64,000 nucleotides of DNA from Oligoflexus tunisiensis (GCF_001748245.1 NZ_BDFO01000001.1:2217345-2281344), one strand, 5' to 3'. Shown: positions 33,690 through 43,029, counted from the stretch's first letter. Notes: generated by a model from the sequence alone, not told the origin. Numbers and translations: made by a program.

Positions 33690-34439
33690 ATGACGCCAAC
33701 GAAATACCAAAATTTCGTGAAACTCGCGTTGGTTTCAAGCTGCTATCTCAGCCTTCATGCCTGCCGCACGTCGGGTGGTTTTGATGATGATGCCATTAAT
33801 CAACGCTCCGTTTACAGAGAAGATGATACAGAAGGACTTCTCCCTTCGCCCCGCCGGGCTGCAGAGGAAGCACGCCTGGATAAGGGCGATGACATGAAGC
33901 TCGCCGAGCGTGGAAAAAATGATGAGGCCATCATGATCGCCGAGAGCGACGGCATCCTTCTGGATGATCTGAAGGCAGCCCATGCGCAGATCCTGGTGCC
34001 CAAGGCTCCGGATGAACGGGCCTACTTTGCGCCGGCGAACGGAGGGGCTCAGGCGAAGGTGGTCACCGCGATGAAAAGCGACATGAAGACCGGTAGCACC
34101 ACGCGGCGCAAGCCCGTCTTCCTTGGCAAGATCGGGCTTCAGGCCATGATGAAACAGGCCAAGGCCGTGGATGTTAACGCACCTGCAGCCGTTACCGGCG
34201 GGATGATGAGTCTGTCCGCGCGCTCCGGGCGTGGGGCGGGGAAAATTGCGAATCGCGAAAATATGGGCAGTTATATCGTGCAGCCCGGTGATACGCTGAG
34301 CACGATTTCCATGAAGATCTATGGTACCTCAGGTCGCTGGATGGAGATCGCGCATTTGAATCGCCTGGGCGACGGCTCCGTAATTTTCCCGAAAGAGCTG
34401 ATCCTCTATGTGCCGGATCAAGCCGCCGCAGCCCCCTGA
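33690..34439 (+). CDS. LysM-domain lipoprotein
   Basis: 249 residues with a leader and lipobox L-H-A-C (Cys25). A long polar middle section (about 30-190) is probably flexible. A single C-terminal LysM domain (about 193-242: Y-I-V-Q-P-G-D-T-L-S-T-I-S) would bind peptidoglycan glycan chains. It may tether the outer membrane to the wall or position a partner. Good GGGAG site. Followed by a hairpin terminator. Confidence 0.85.
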   Translation: MTPTKYQNFVKLALVSSCYLSLHACRTSGGFDDDAINQRSVYREDDTEGLLPSPRRAAEEARLDKGDDMKLAERGKNDEAIMIAESDGILLDDLKAAHAQILVPKAPDERAYFAPANGGAQAKVVTAMKSDMKTGSTTRRKPVFLGKIGLQAMMKQAKAVDVNAPAAVTGGMMSLSARSGRGAGKIANRENMGSYIVQPGDTLSTISMKIYGTSGRWMEIAHLNRLGDGSVIFPKELILYVPDQAAAAP

Positions 34440-34462
34440 ATCTCTGAAAAAAACCTGCTTTC

Positions 34463-34500
34463 AATGGCCGCAGTCTGTTCGGATGCGGCCATTTCTCTTC
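34463..34500 (+). terminator. Probable terminator after the LysM gene
   Basis: AATGGCCGCA (34463-34472) pairs perfectly with TGCGGCCATT (34484-34493) over an 11-base loop and is followed by a T/C-rich stretch, 24 bases after the stop. Confidence 0.65.
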
Positions 34501-34625
34501 CATGACAGACTTTTACGCATGTTCCAACCTTTACCAAAGGTATGGGCGACTTCACCTTAAGTTGCAACCTTCCTGACCGATTCGGGAGACAGGTATTCAC
34601 CCCCGTTTTCGGAGGAGGGGTTTCT

Positions 34626-35972
34626 ATGAAGAATTTGATCGCACTGCCCTTGGCTGCCTTGCTGCTTACACACTGTGGAAAAAGTACAGATGATGACGCC
34701 ACCAGCAATCTGGATGGTGATGTTAAAGGCAGCATCCCCGACGTCGGCACCATTATTATCGATCTGCCTTCAGCCATCGCACCAGCTGACAGCAGTTTGC
34801 GCCTGGCCGAGAGTGATGATGGCATTCAATCGTTCTTTCTCATTCCGGTGACCTTTACCGGCATTGCAGGAGAGATGACCACGCTGACCAAGAATGTCAT
34901 CGAGCATATCTTCGGTAAACCCGTATGTCGTGACGAAGACACCAGCAACGATGTGGCCGATTGCGACGAGTATCGCGGCATCATCGCCGGACAGATTTCC
35001 GAGACGCCCACCATCTTTGAAATACCGTCCGAAAGTGGTGGCGATAGCCCTTCGCATGTCAAATACTGGGCGAATCCTGAAGGTTCGGACTACGAGATGG
35101 GCCTTGAACTCTATTGGGCCACTGGTGATGACGCTTATGTTTCTGCCATGCAGATGCAGCTCAGCAAGATCAGTGAAACGGAAGGGAAAGGGACCTTTAC
35201 CTTCTTCCCGACCTTTGATGGGTCGAGCGAAGGTCCTGATGTCATCGTCACGACTTTCGAAGCCACAGAAGAAAAGAAGACGATGGATCTGCAGCTCTAT
35301 TTCACCGCGTCTTCGGATGAAATGCCAACGTCGCTGGGTCTGACGGTCACCGATACGGATGGCCTCATCACCGGCTCGGGCACCGCCATTCGTCCGGAAC
35401 TTGCCGCCGACAAAGGTACGTTCGCTCCATTCCAGACCAAAGAGGAATTCGCCTACGTCTATACCCTGGCGGCGGATCGTGAAGCCAACCTCGGTGTGGA
35501 AAAATTTGCGGCGGTTTCCGCGACAGGCTATGAGGACTCCAGCAGCTACTTCACAAACTATGGTGTGGACTCGATAGTGAAAAATTTTGCTATCGGTCTG
35601 CTGCGGACAGCCTCATCCACCTTTAACTGTGCGACCTCCGGTCAAGTCATTTCCACAGACCTGCCGGCCGATATCTGTAAGACCAATACCGCCGTCACCG
35701 ATGCGGATGTTCTCGCAGGTCTGACCACCTTCTGTACCAATAACCCTGGCAACCAGAATATCTGCTTGATCGCCGGTCAGGCCAATAAGTGGGCCAACCC
35801 CATCTACTTGAATGCGGACGGTTATGTGGGCAATGAGAGCTTTCAGAAACCAACCGACAGTGCCTATACACCTCTGGTCGAGGCCCTGGCGGACATCACC
35901 GTTTATACACCGACCGCTCTGAAGGCTTTGACCAAACCGGAGCTGCCGGACGCTGTCGATACAGTGGAATAA
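34626..35972 (+). CDS. Lipoprotein of unknown function
   Basis: About 448 residues from the ATG at 34626, with GGAGGAGG upstream; an earlier in-frame start lacks a leader. Lipobox L-L-T-H-C is near residue 17. The mature protein is acidic, Thr/Ser/Asp-rich and mostly beta, with paired Cys in the N- and C-terminal parts (C-R-D-E-D; C-N-T-N-P type). No recognised family. It converges with the next gene, only three bases separating the stops. Confidence 0.7.
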   Translation: MKNLIALPLAALLLTHCGKSTDDDATSNLDGDVKGSIPDVGTIIIDLPSAIAPADSSLRLAESDDGIQSFFLIPVTFTGIAGEMTTLTKNVIEHIFGKPVCRDEDTSNDVADCDEYRGIIAGQISETPTIFEIPSESGGDSPSHVKYWANPEGSDYEMGLELYWATGDDAYVSAMQMQLSKISETEGKGTFTFFPTFDGSSEGPDVIVTTFEATEEKKTMDLQLYFTASSDEMPTSLGLTVTDTDGLITGSGTAIRPELAADKGTFAPFQTKEEFAYVYTLAADREANLGVEKFAAVSATGYEDSSSYFTNYGVDSIVKNFAIGLLRTASSTFNCATSGQVISTDLPADICKTNTAVTDADVLAGLTTFCTNNPGNQNICLIAGQANKWANPIYLNADGYVGNESFQKPTDSAYTPLVEALADITVYTPTALKALTKPELPDAVDTVE

Positions 35973-35975
35973 GAC

Positions 35976-36494
35976 TCAACGTTTCACGACTGGCAAAAGA
36001 CGCATCGCTTCCCGGCGATGCTCTTTTGTTTTCGGCAGGTCCTGGCAAACATAGCCGATGCCGCCCTCCTGCTGGCGCACCCGCTCACCACGATTGATCA
36101 CCGATAATTTCCAGCTCAACTGACAGCGGCCATCGTCCAGTCGCACCAGTTCAATCCGTGCGCTCTTCTCCATCGCGCCGCTGTGGTGCGAGCCCCGATA
36201 AACATAGCGCCGGACGCCGGGTTCATCGAACTTTTCGGCCGGACCGGTGGAGGCCACACCAGGGACAGTGAAACGTTTCTCATCGAGCAGAAAATGCATA
36301 AGAGGCAGGTTGTCCGAGCGCAGCGTGTAAAGCTGGGGATCCTTCTGAACGTCAGCCAGTGTCTGCCCCGTTTTTTGAGTGAGATCACGATTCCAGATAT
36401 CCAGGGTCTGACCGGCCTGGGGCAGCCAGACCTCCTGAGCGAACACAGACAGACTCCAGAAGCAGCACAGCAGGAGAAGAAGAGAACGCAGCAT
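35976..36494 (-). CDS. Exported protein of unknown function
   Basis: 172 residues with a clear Sec signal (L-L-L-L-L-C-C-F-W-S-L-S-V-F-A|Q). The mature domain of about 150 residues has mixed alpha/beta character and two Cys that may pair (C-Q-L-S-W and Y-V-C-Q-D). No family or active site is recognised. It stands alone between a lipoprotein gene and the 25-bp inverted-repeat element. Confidence 0.65.
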   Translation of the reverse strand: MLRSLLLLLCCFWSLSVFAQEVWLPQAGQTLDIWNRDLTQKTGQTLADVQKDPQLYTLRSDNLPLMHFLLDEKRFTVPGVASTGPAEKFDEPGVRRYVYRGSHHSGAMEKSARIELVRLDDGRCQLSWKLSVINRGERVRQQEGGIGYVCQDLPKTKEHRREAMRLLPVVKR

Positions 36495-36628
36495 GGAACC
36501 ACCTCAACGCAAGAGAACCCGCAGCCAGCGCGGGTGCGTTAGGAGGAGCAAGGAGAATGCCTTGAGAATGAAAGAGGAAAACGCCCGTTTCGGGCGGAGC
36601 CGGGCGACAGCTGTCAAAAACCTTGACA

Positions 36629-36754
36629 CTCATGAGGGCCGTATTGGGAAAGATACTGCGTTGCTCGGTCGCCTGCGCTGCTCATTGGCCTGGGGCCAAC
36701 TCCGCTGCTCGTCTCCCTCCCGCCTTGTCTCTTTCCCAATACGGCCCTCATGAG
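36629..36754. repeat. Perfect 25-bp inverted repeat flanking a 76-bp core with an inner hairpin
   Basis: Bases 36629-36653 and 36730-36754 are exact reverse complements. The 76-base core contains a second perfect hairpin, TTGGCC-TGG-GGCCAA (36685-36699), and repeated CGCTGCTC words. The right arm runs into the last codons and stop of the minus-strand lipoprotein gene (stop at 36748-36750). The layout fits a non-autonomous mobile or REP-like element or a very long terminator. No ORF is encoded inside. Confidence 0.85.
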
Positions 36755-37629
36755 CGTGGCCACCAATTCTTGCGGGTAATCGCGCCCTCGGTGCGGTAAC
36801 GGACATGGCTCAGAGTCCCTTCGTAGCTGACCAGCGGCGCAAGTTCCGGATCCTGCATCACCTCCGCCAGCGGCAGAGGACGATTGCCAATCAGAACCAT
36901 ATTGCTGATCAAGCGAATGCCATGGCTGTAGTCCGCATACCAGTTGCCGTGAACGGTACTCAAAGGCTGAATCGGCGAGCCATTCGCTCGATGCCAGCCA
37001 TAGATGGCCACTTTTTTAGGGCGATCGTTCAATTGATTCGAGAGCACCACATCCTTCTTGTGACCCGCGATCAGCTCGTCCGGTTGGTCCTGGTCGAGCT
37101 GCTGGCGAATGACCCGGTCGTGGCGTACGAATTCGTCCACCGTGACCATGGCATCACTCGGTTTGAAGGGATTGGGGGGAAGCCTCAGCCGGGCGGCACG
37201 ATAGATCTCATCGACAAGGCGAGCCGTCGGCAGGGAGAAGCCGAAGGCATCCGCCACCTGCTGGGCGGTCACAGGGCTCATGGGTACCCGAACGAATTCA
37301 TCATCATCGCCGACCGCAAGGTAATCTTTCATCACCCAAAGGGTGACTGTGACCGTCCGACCCGAACGGGTCTTGGCGTTGTATTGAATTTGGACCAGTT
37401 CGCGAAGAAAATCGGGCAGATTCCCGCGTCGCAGCTCACGCAGAATGGAACGCTCGCGGCTCCCTTCATCCGCGCCACGGATCATCTTCGCAAAGGCCAC
37501 CCCATCCGCGGCATCCGCCTGACGTTCAGGTATGGAACCAGGGACCAGCGGAGCCGATGGGGTCAGGCATCCCGTGCAAAGCGTCAGCAGGAATAAGGGC
37601 AAAATCAATCGAGTGCAACGCGCAATCAT
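36748..37629 (-). CDS. Lipoprotein of unknown function, paralogue 1
   Basis: 293 residues; leader with lipobox L-C-T-G-C (Cys21). The conserved core is shared with the gene at 41792-42676: A-G-H-K-K-D-V-V, then I-Y-G-W-H, then P-I-Q-P-L-S-T-V-H, and Y-A-D-Y-S-H-G-I-R-L. The invariant His, Asp and Tyr residues there look like an active or binding site, but I do not recognise the family. Here the protein is lipid-anchored, whereas the paralogue has a cleavable signal. The 3' end is formed by an arm of the inverted-repeat element. Confidence 0.75.
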   Translation of the reverse strand: MIARCTRLILPLFLLTLCTGCLTPSAPLVPGSIPERQADAADGVAFAKMIRGADEGSRERSILRELRRGNLPDFLRELVQIQYNAKTRSGRTVTVTLWVMKDYLAVGDDDEFVRVPMSPVTAQQVADAFGFSLPTARLVDEIYRAARLRLPPNPFKPSDAMVTVDEFVRHDRVIRQQLDQDQPDELIAGHKKDVVLSNQLNDRPKKVAIYGWHRANGSPIQPLSTVHGNWYADYSHGIRLISNMVLIGNRPLPLAEVMQDPELAPLVSYEGTLSHVRYRTEGAITRKNWWPRS

Positions 37630-37828
37630 GCAGACGCTCCTGAGAAATTCGAGCGAGTCCTCATCATCTTTCCATTTTACGGCAGGAACATGAAAAAATC
37701 CTCAGTGATCCAGCTTTATTACGAAGCGACGCCGCGGACGAAGGCGGAAATACTTAAGGCTCCTGAATCATGGCACGATAAGAGGTCCGGAGCGGTTTAC
37801 CAGGCATCCCCTCAAGCGGCTGGAACAC

Positions 37829-39676
37829 ATGCGCAATATTTTGCAGGCAGGACTGATCGTCACGCTGCTTTGGACAGCGACCCCGGGCTATGCCCAGGAG
37901 GTTGAGACCGAAGAGATGATCTGTCGCGACATCGGCGATATCTTTTGCCTTTTGGAAGAATTTTCCAAGAGCCTCGAAGGGATCACCAGTCTGTCTGCGA
38001 AGCCCATACCCAGTGCGGAAAGCAAAGCGCCGCTGGATCGCACCGTGGTCGAACTGCAGCGTGACCGTCGGGAAACGAAACTCAGCCTGACCGAAGCCGG
38101 CCAGCCCACGGAAGTGACGCTCATCAACCTCGCGCCTGAGGTCAATGTCTGGTATCTGCTCAAACTGCAGTGGAGTCCCCAAAAAATTGAATGGTATCAC
38201 ATCGATAACGCCGAGCCTCGCGCCATCTGGGTCGAACTGAATCCGCAGCAGCCGACCGGCCTTTGGCTGCGTGATGGCAAAGGCGGGGACAGGGTCTGTG
38301 AACTCTGGACCAAAGGCAGCGGCCATCCTCTGCGCGACGCCCGCGCGGCCAATGCCCCTTATGCTCCGATTTGTCAGAAAGCCCTCTTTGTGCGTAACAC
38401 CATCGAAGGCTATCGTACCACCAAGGAATGGGTGGTGGAATTTTTGCGAGCCAATATCTGGGGCGGCGAAACCATCACCAATATCGTGAAGGAAACCGTT
38501 TATAAGGATAATTTCCTTCTGAAGTCGGATCCGGTCGGTCCCGTCGGCAAACCGGCGAGCAGTGAATTGCCCAACGCGCCGGCCAATGCCAAGGTGTCGA
38601 GCAAGATGAAGGGCGAGCTCCTGCCGGTCAAGGAACTGGGCATCAGCGTGATGGGCGCGGCGGAAGAAAATCTGGAGGTCGGCCGCTGGTATCGCACCAA
38701 ACGGCAGGAAGGCGTCTTCGTCAGTGTGATCGTTCCCAAGGCCATCGACGAGAGCATCCTGAAAAGTCATCGTGATTATGTGCGCGAACTCGATAATGTG
38801 GAAATGGATGCGGTCTCAATCCTGGCCGCCTTTGATACGACCATGTTCGATGTGAGCTTTGCCATGGGCACGGATCATCCCGCCGTGGGCTGGTCCGATC
38901 GCGTGCTTCCCGATGTCCGCAATCCCCTCTCCAAAGGACCGGATGGCTTTGATAATTTGAATCCTCTCACTCCCACGGGGCTTATTCCGCCTTACCTCTC
39001 CGACCGTGTGGTGGGTATCTTCACAGGTGGATTCAAACGCGATCATGGCGCTTTCCGCTGGGGCGAACTCGCGCGCAAAAATTACGGTTCGCATTATGGT
39101 TTCATGGAAAACGGCACGGTTCTGAGCAGCATCGTTCCTGATCTTGCCTCGCTGATCGTCTATAAGGATGGTCGCGTGGATATGAAGACCTGGACCGATC
39201 AGGATACATTGAACATGGGCAACATGAAACACGTTCGACAGAACGGTGTGCCCATCATCGATTGGAATGAACTCACGCAACAGGCCGTGCCCGGGCGTTG
39301 GGTGAGCAACTGGACCCTCGGCAACTGGTCCGGTTCGCAGGATAAGAAATTCCGCTCACTCCGCGCTGGCGTTTGCGAAGCGGAATACAAAGGCCGTCGA
39401 TTCCTGATTTACGGCTATTTCTCGAGCATGACGCCAGCCGGCATGGCTCGCGTGTTCCAGTCCTATGGCTGCACCTATGCGATGCACCTCGATATGAATG
39501 CCCTGGAACATACTTATATGAGTCTCTATTCGGCAAACAAGGCCAAGGACCCATCGCCGCAGCACCTGGTCAAGGGTATGAAGGTGCTCGATGAGAGGTT
39601 CAAGGGCAATGTCCCGCGCTATATAGGTTATCCCGACAACCGGGATTTCTTCTATTTTACTGAGAAGAAAGAATGA
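37829..39676 (+). CDS. Secreted protein with phosphodiester-glycosidase-like C-terminus
   Basis: 615 residues with a Sec signal ending A-T-P-G-Y-A-Q. The C-terminal third (about 390-600) follows the outline of NAGPA/DUF2233-type domains: F-T-G-G-F, an R-S-L-R-A-G-V strand, then M-T-P-A-G-M-A-R-V-F-Q-S-Y-G-C ending in A-M-H-L-D-M-N where relatives have L-D-G-G. That match is a pattern inference. The N-terminal ~350 residues are beta-rich and unassigned. The stop overlaps the HAD-UbiA gene in ATGA, so the two are coupled. The ribosome site at 37829 is weak. Confidence 0.6.
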   Translation: MRNILQAGLIVTLLWTATPGYAQEVETEEMICRDIGDIFCLLEEFSKSLEGITSLSAKPIPSAESKAPLDRTVVELQRDRRETKLSLTEAGQPTEVTLINLAPEVNVWYLLKLQWSPQKIEWYHIDNAEPRAIWVELNPQQPTGLWLRDGKGGDRVCELWTKGSGHPLRDARAANAPYAPICQKALFVRNTIEGYRTTKEWVVEFLRANIWGGETITNIVKETVYKDNFLLKSDPVGPVGKPASSELPNAPANAKVSSKMKGELLPVKELGISVMGAAEENLEVGRWYRTKRQEGVFVSVIVPKAIDESILKSHRDYVRELDNVEMDAVSILAAFDTTMFDVSFAMGTDHPAVGWSDRVLPDVRNPLSKGPDGFDNLNPLTPTGLIPPYLSDRVVGIFTGGFKRDHGAFRWGELARKNYGSHYGFMENGTVLSSIVPDLASLIVYKDGRVDMKTWTDQDTLNMGNMKHVRQNGVPIIDWNELTQQAVPGRWVSNWTLGNWSGSQDKKFRSLRAGVCEAEYKGRRFLIYGYFSSMTPAGMARVFQSYGCTYAMHLDMNALEHTYMSLYSANKAKDPSPQHLVKGMKVLDERFKGNVPRYIGYPDNRDFFYFTEKKE

Positions 39677-41151
39677 TGCATCCACACCCCCAGCCTGTCA
39701 TCAAGGAAGAGAAAAGGCCGCTGGTGGTGGACCTGGACGGTACCCTTTTGCAATCGGATTCCCTGCTGGAATCCATGTGCGCGGTCGTGCGGCGCAAATT
39801 TTCCGATCTCTTCCGCCTGCCTCTCTGGCTTGCGAAAGGCCTGCCTTACTTCAAGCAGCGGGTCTATGCACGCAATGACAGCGACGTGACCCGGCTGCCC
39901 TACAATCCGGATATCCTCGAAGCGTTGCGCATCGAACAGAAACGCGGTCGGCGTTTGATCCTGGCCACCGGCGCGCATCAGGACTTTGCTCAGAAGGTGG
40001 CGGATCATCTGGGTCTCTTTGCGGAAACCTATGGCTCGACCGATACGGTAAATCTTACCGGTTCGGCCAAAGCTCAGCGCATGGTCGAACTCTTTGGAAC
40101 CAAGGGTTTTGACTATGCCGGTAATAGTCGGGTGGATAAAGCGGTCTGGCGCCAGGCGTCAGCGGCCTGGCTCGTGAGTGACAGCGAAGCCTTCTCCCGT
40201 GAGGTGAAAGGCCTGATTCCGGTCTCGCGGGAATTCCGCTTCGGCCCGCCGCGCCTGAAGGTTTATCTGAAAGCTCTGCGTGTGCATCAGTGGTCAAAAA
40301 ACATGCTCATCTTTTTGCCCACGCTGCTGTCGCATCATTATTTTGAGCTGCGGAGCTGGCTGCATTGTCTGCTGGCGTTTGCATCTTTTTCCGCGATCGC
40401 TTCGTCGGTTTATATCCTGAACGATCTTTTGGATATCGAAGCGGATCGCCGTCATCCGGATAACCGCAAACGGCCTTTTGCCGCTGGGACTCTTTCCATT
40501 ATCACAGGCTGGAGCCTCGCGCCGTTGCTCTTGCTCGGCGGGCTGGGGATTGGTCTCTATATTTCCTTCAATTACTTTATGGTTGTGCTGGGCTATTTCG
40601 CGATGACATGTCTTTATTCATTGAAACTCAAGCAGCTCGCGATTGCCGATATTATCGTCCTCGCTCTGCTCTATACCTGGCGGGTTCTGGCCGGTGGTGT
40701 GGCAACGGAAACGATCATCACGGAATGGTTCATGACGTTCGCCCTGTTCTTCTTTCTGTCCCTTGCGACACTCAAACGTTGCTCGGAATTAATCCTGATG
40801 GAACAGAATCATGAAAAGAAGAATAAGCGTCGCGGTTATATGGTCGCTGACCTGCCTCTGCTCCTGGGATTCGGTGTCGCAAGCAGCTACCTTTCGGTGC
40901 TGGTGATGGCCTTGTATCTGAATGATAATCGTGTGGTAGTTCAGTTGCGTTACCCGGAAGCACTGTGGACGCTGTGTCCCATTCTTCTTTACTGGACAAG
41001 CCGCCTATGGCTGATGGCCTATCGTGGTCGCATGACGACCGATCCACTCGTCTTCGCACTCCGTGATCGTACCAGCTATGTCATTGTCTTAAGCGCAGGA
41101 CTCCTGTGGCTGTTGGCACGTGGCCCCCTGTTTCTTGCTTTCGCGTTTTGA
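39673..41151 (+). CDS. HAD phosphatase-UbiA prenyltransferase fusion
   Basis: 492 residues. The first ~195 are a HAD hydrolase (D-L-D-G-T-L at 20-25, A-T-G-A-H near 95). The rest is a UbiA-type membrane enzyme with about 8-9 TM helices and the prenyl-diphosphate motif N-D-L-L-D-I-E-A-D-R-R-H-P. This layout matches decaprenyl-phosphate phosphoribosyltransferase-like proteins, where the phosphatase may remove the 5' phosphate of the product. A role in making a lipid-linked pentose for envelope glycans is likely. Coupled to the glycosidase-like gene upstream. Confidence 0.85.
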   Translation: MMHPHPQPVIKEEKRPLVVDLDGTLLQSDSLLESMCAVVRRKFSDLFRLPLWLAKGLPYFKQRVYARNDSDVTRLPYNPDILEALRIEQKRGRRLILATGAHQDFAQKVADHLGLFAETYGSTDTVNLTGSAKAQRMVELFGTKGFDYAGNSRVDKAVWRQASAAWLVSDSEAFSREVKGLIPVSREFRFGPPRLKVYLKALRVHQWSKNMLIFLPTLLSHHYFELRSWLHCLLAFASFSAIASSVYILNDLLDIEADRRHPDNRKRPFAAGTLSIITGWSLAPLLLLGGLGIGLYISFNYFMVVLGYFAMTCLYSLKLKQLAIADIIVLALLYTWRVLAGGVATETIITEWFMTFALFFFLSLATLKRCSELILMEQNHEKKNKRRGYMVADLPLLLGFGVASSYLSVLVMALYLNDNRVVVQLRYPEALWTLCPILLYWTSRLWLMAYRGRMTTDPLVFALRDRTSYVIVLSAGLLWLLARGPLFLAFAF

Positions 41152-41201
41152 ACTTTCTATGCTAGGGTAATGGCTTGTGCTCTTTAGCGTAGAGGATACT
41201 T

Positions 41202-41684
41202 ATGATCGCAGGACAAAATTCAGTCGTTCTCATGGATTATACCGTCAAAGACGACGAGGGCAATTTGATCGATACGTCCGCTGGCCAGGACCCATTGGCT
41301 TTCATTCTGGGCATGGGTAACATCATTCCTGGTCTTGAGCGTGCCTTTATTGGAAAGAAAAAAGGTGATTCCTTCCAGGTTCGCGTGAAGCCTGAAGAAG
41401 GCTATGGTGAAAGAGATGAGGCGCTGGTGGAAGTGGTTCCACGGACCCAATTCTCCGGTATCAAGGATCTTCGTCCTGGCATGCAACTCCAGGCTCAAAC
41501 TGACGACGAAGTCATGGTTGTGACCGTCGTTAAATTGACAGATAGAGAAGTTACTGTGGATGCCAATCATCCACTGGCAGGTAAAACACTAAACTTTGAC
41601 GTGGCAGTAGTTGACGTAAGAACGGCGACCCAGGAAGAACTGGCTCACGGTCACGTTCATGGAGTCGGTGGTCACCACCATTGA
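41202..41684 (+). CDS. slyD: FKBP-type peptidyl-prolyl isomerase SlyD
   Basis: 160 residues: FKBP domain with inserted flap (V-V-L-M-D-Y-T-V, G-x-G-N-I-I-P-G-L-E, E-E-G-Y-G-E-R-D) and a His-rich tail (H-G-H-V-H-G-V-G-G-H-H-H). It is a prolyl isomerase and metal-binding chaperone in the cytosol. The tail binds nickel or zinc in relatives. Good AGAGGAT ribosome site. Followed by hairpins. Confidence 0.92.
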   Translation: MIAGQNSVVLMDYTVKDDEGNLIDTSAGQDPLAFILGMGNIIPGLERAFIGKKKGDSFQVRVKPEEGYGERDEALVEVVPRTQFSGIKDLRPGMQLQAQTDDEVMVVTVVKLTDREVTVDANHPLAGKTLNFDVAVVDVRTATQEELAHGHVHGVGGHHH

Positions 41685-41709
41685 ACCCATTACTGTCCTG
41701 CAAAAACAA

Positions 41710-41775
41710 AAGCGGTAGCCCTGCGTCATAGCCGGCATACCGCTTCCTTTCATTCAGCTTCGGCCTCTGGCCGAA
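41710..41775 (+). terminator. Two hairpins between convergent slyD and paralogue 2
   Basis: AAGCGGTA (41710-41717) pairs with TACCGCTT (41738-41745), followed by CCTTTCATT. A second stem, TTCGGCC-TCT-GGCCGAA (41759-41775), lies close to the stop of the convergent gene. Together they probably end both transcripts, though neither has a perfect U-tract. Confidence 0.55.
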
Positions 41776-41791
41776 ACCTTCCAGATCCTTT

Positions 41792-42676
41792 TTATTTCGA
41801 AGCCATTGGGAAAGTCGAACGTCCTGAGATGTAGTAGGGCTGTGGAATCACGCCTTCATCACTCAGGAGCGACGCCGTTGGACTCTGGCTCAGGACGTCC
41901 CGGAGATCCAGGGTCTTGGTGCCGATTTCCACCGCGTTGGATACGAGGCGAATACCATGGCTATAGTCCGCGTAATCTGCACTGTGAACGGTGGAGAGGG
42001 GTTGAATCGGAGTGGAATTCTTTTGGTGCCAGCCGTAGATCGCAATCGCACGTGGTTTCTTGGCCAAACGCCGGCTCTGCACCACATCCTTCTTATGACC
42101 CGCCACCAGCAGGCCTGGCCGCCAGTTGCTGCGATTCAGCTGCTTCTGAACGAGTCCATGATGTTTCAGGATATTCGTGGCGCTGGTCATGGCCTTGCTT
42201 GCGGGCAGGGGAGCGGGTTTCAGCTTAACTTTGGCCTGCGCGTAAATATCATCGACCATCTTGGATGTGGGCAGGCTGAGATCGAGTTGCCGTGCGAGCG
42301 TCTTCACACTGTATAGATTGAGAGGAACGCGCACGTAGTCGTTATCCGAACCGACAGCCAAATAATCCGGAACAGCCCAAAAACGTAAGGTTTGCCCGCG
42401 ATAAGGACCCGTGGTCAGACGCCGTTCTACAGGATAGAGAAAGCGTTGAAAGTTCGGGACATTGCCTTTCAGAATTTCAGCGACGATCGCCTTCTCGCGT
42501 TTTGCTGGCGATAAATTTTTGATTTTGTTTAAGAAGACAGAACCGGCCAGAGCATGTTTGGGACGCGCTGGAAGGTCCAGAACGCGACCGGATTGCTTGG
42601 CAGTCAAGGCCAGGGCAGATGTGGTCAGGGTTAATTGAAGGCCCAGAAATAAGCTCAGAAACGTGCGGAGGTTCAT
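41792..42676 (-). CDS. Exported protein of unknown function, paralogue 2
   Basis: About 294 residues from the ATG at 42676, which gives a classic Sec signal (L-T-L-T-T-S-A-L-A|L). It is a clear paralogue of the lipoprotein at 36748-37629: same length, same A-G-H-K-K-D-V-V and I-Y-G-W-H blocks, and Y-A-D-Y-S-H-G-I-R-L-V-S-N. Lacking a lipobox, it should be periplasmic or secreted. The core His/Asp/Tyr residues are conserved between the two, suggesting an enzyme or ligand-binding role. Family not recognised. Confidence 0.75.
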   Translation of the reverse strand: MNLRTFLSLFLGLQLTLTTSALALTAKQSGRVLDLPARPKHALAGSVFLNKIKNLSPAKREKAIVAEILKGNVPNFQRFLYPVERRLTTGPYRGQTLRFWAVPDYLAVGSDNDYVRVPLNLYSVKTLARQLDLSLPTSKMVDDIYAQAKVKLKPAPLPASKAMTSATNILKHHGLVQKQLNRSNWRPGLLVAGHKKDVVQSRRLAKKPRAIAIYGWHQKNSTPIQPLSTVHSADYADYSHGIRLVSNAVEIGTKTLDLRDVLSQSPTASLLSDEGVIPQPYYISGRSTFPMASK

Positions 42677-43029
42677 AGCTCGTCGTCCTCGACCAGTTAA
42701 CAAAATTTCACCCCAAGGTGACTACTTCACTCTAATTTGAGTACCCTGTCCATCAATAATATGCGTTTCGTCAGGTGTAACCCTTGATATTTAATATCAG
42801 GGAAAGCAGCTGAAAAACTCGGGTCTTGAAGAAGCGACTAAACTTCGCACAAAACACGTGGGAAATGTGATCTGAGATTGCCATTCTTTCGTCAGGTAAG
42901 AAGATTTTTGCGCAAGACCTGTTAAGCAAAGTGGTGGAATTCATGCCTCGAATAACTCACTTGACCCAGGGTGTGCCCCCTGCGCTATAGTCTCTATAAA
43001 TATTGAGAAGATCGAGAGGAGTTCCGAGC
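42677..43029 (+). promoter_or_regulatory. Intergenic region with probable promoter for the subtilase
   Basis: 353 bases, AT-richer than the genes. TTGACC (42961-42966) and TATAGT (42986-42991), spaced by 19 bases, form a plausible sigma70-type promoter about 40 bases before the subtilase start. The rest holds no ORF, repeat or RNA gene that I can support. A promoter for the leftward paralogue must also lie here but is not evident. Confidence 0.4.

Noticed and set aside
37690..37905. 71-codon ORF before the glycosidase-like gene
   Set aside because: It has a fair ribosome site, but more than a third overlaps the signal peptide of the next gene in another frame and the C-terminal part is low-complexity. 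A short leader peptide is possible but not supported.
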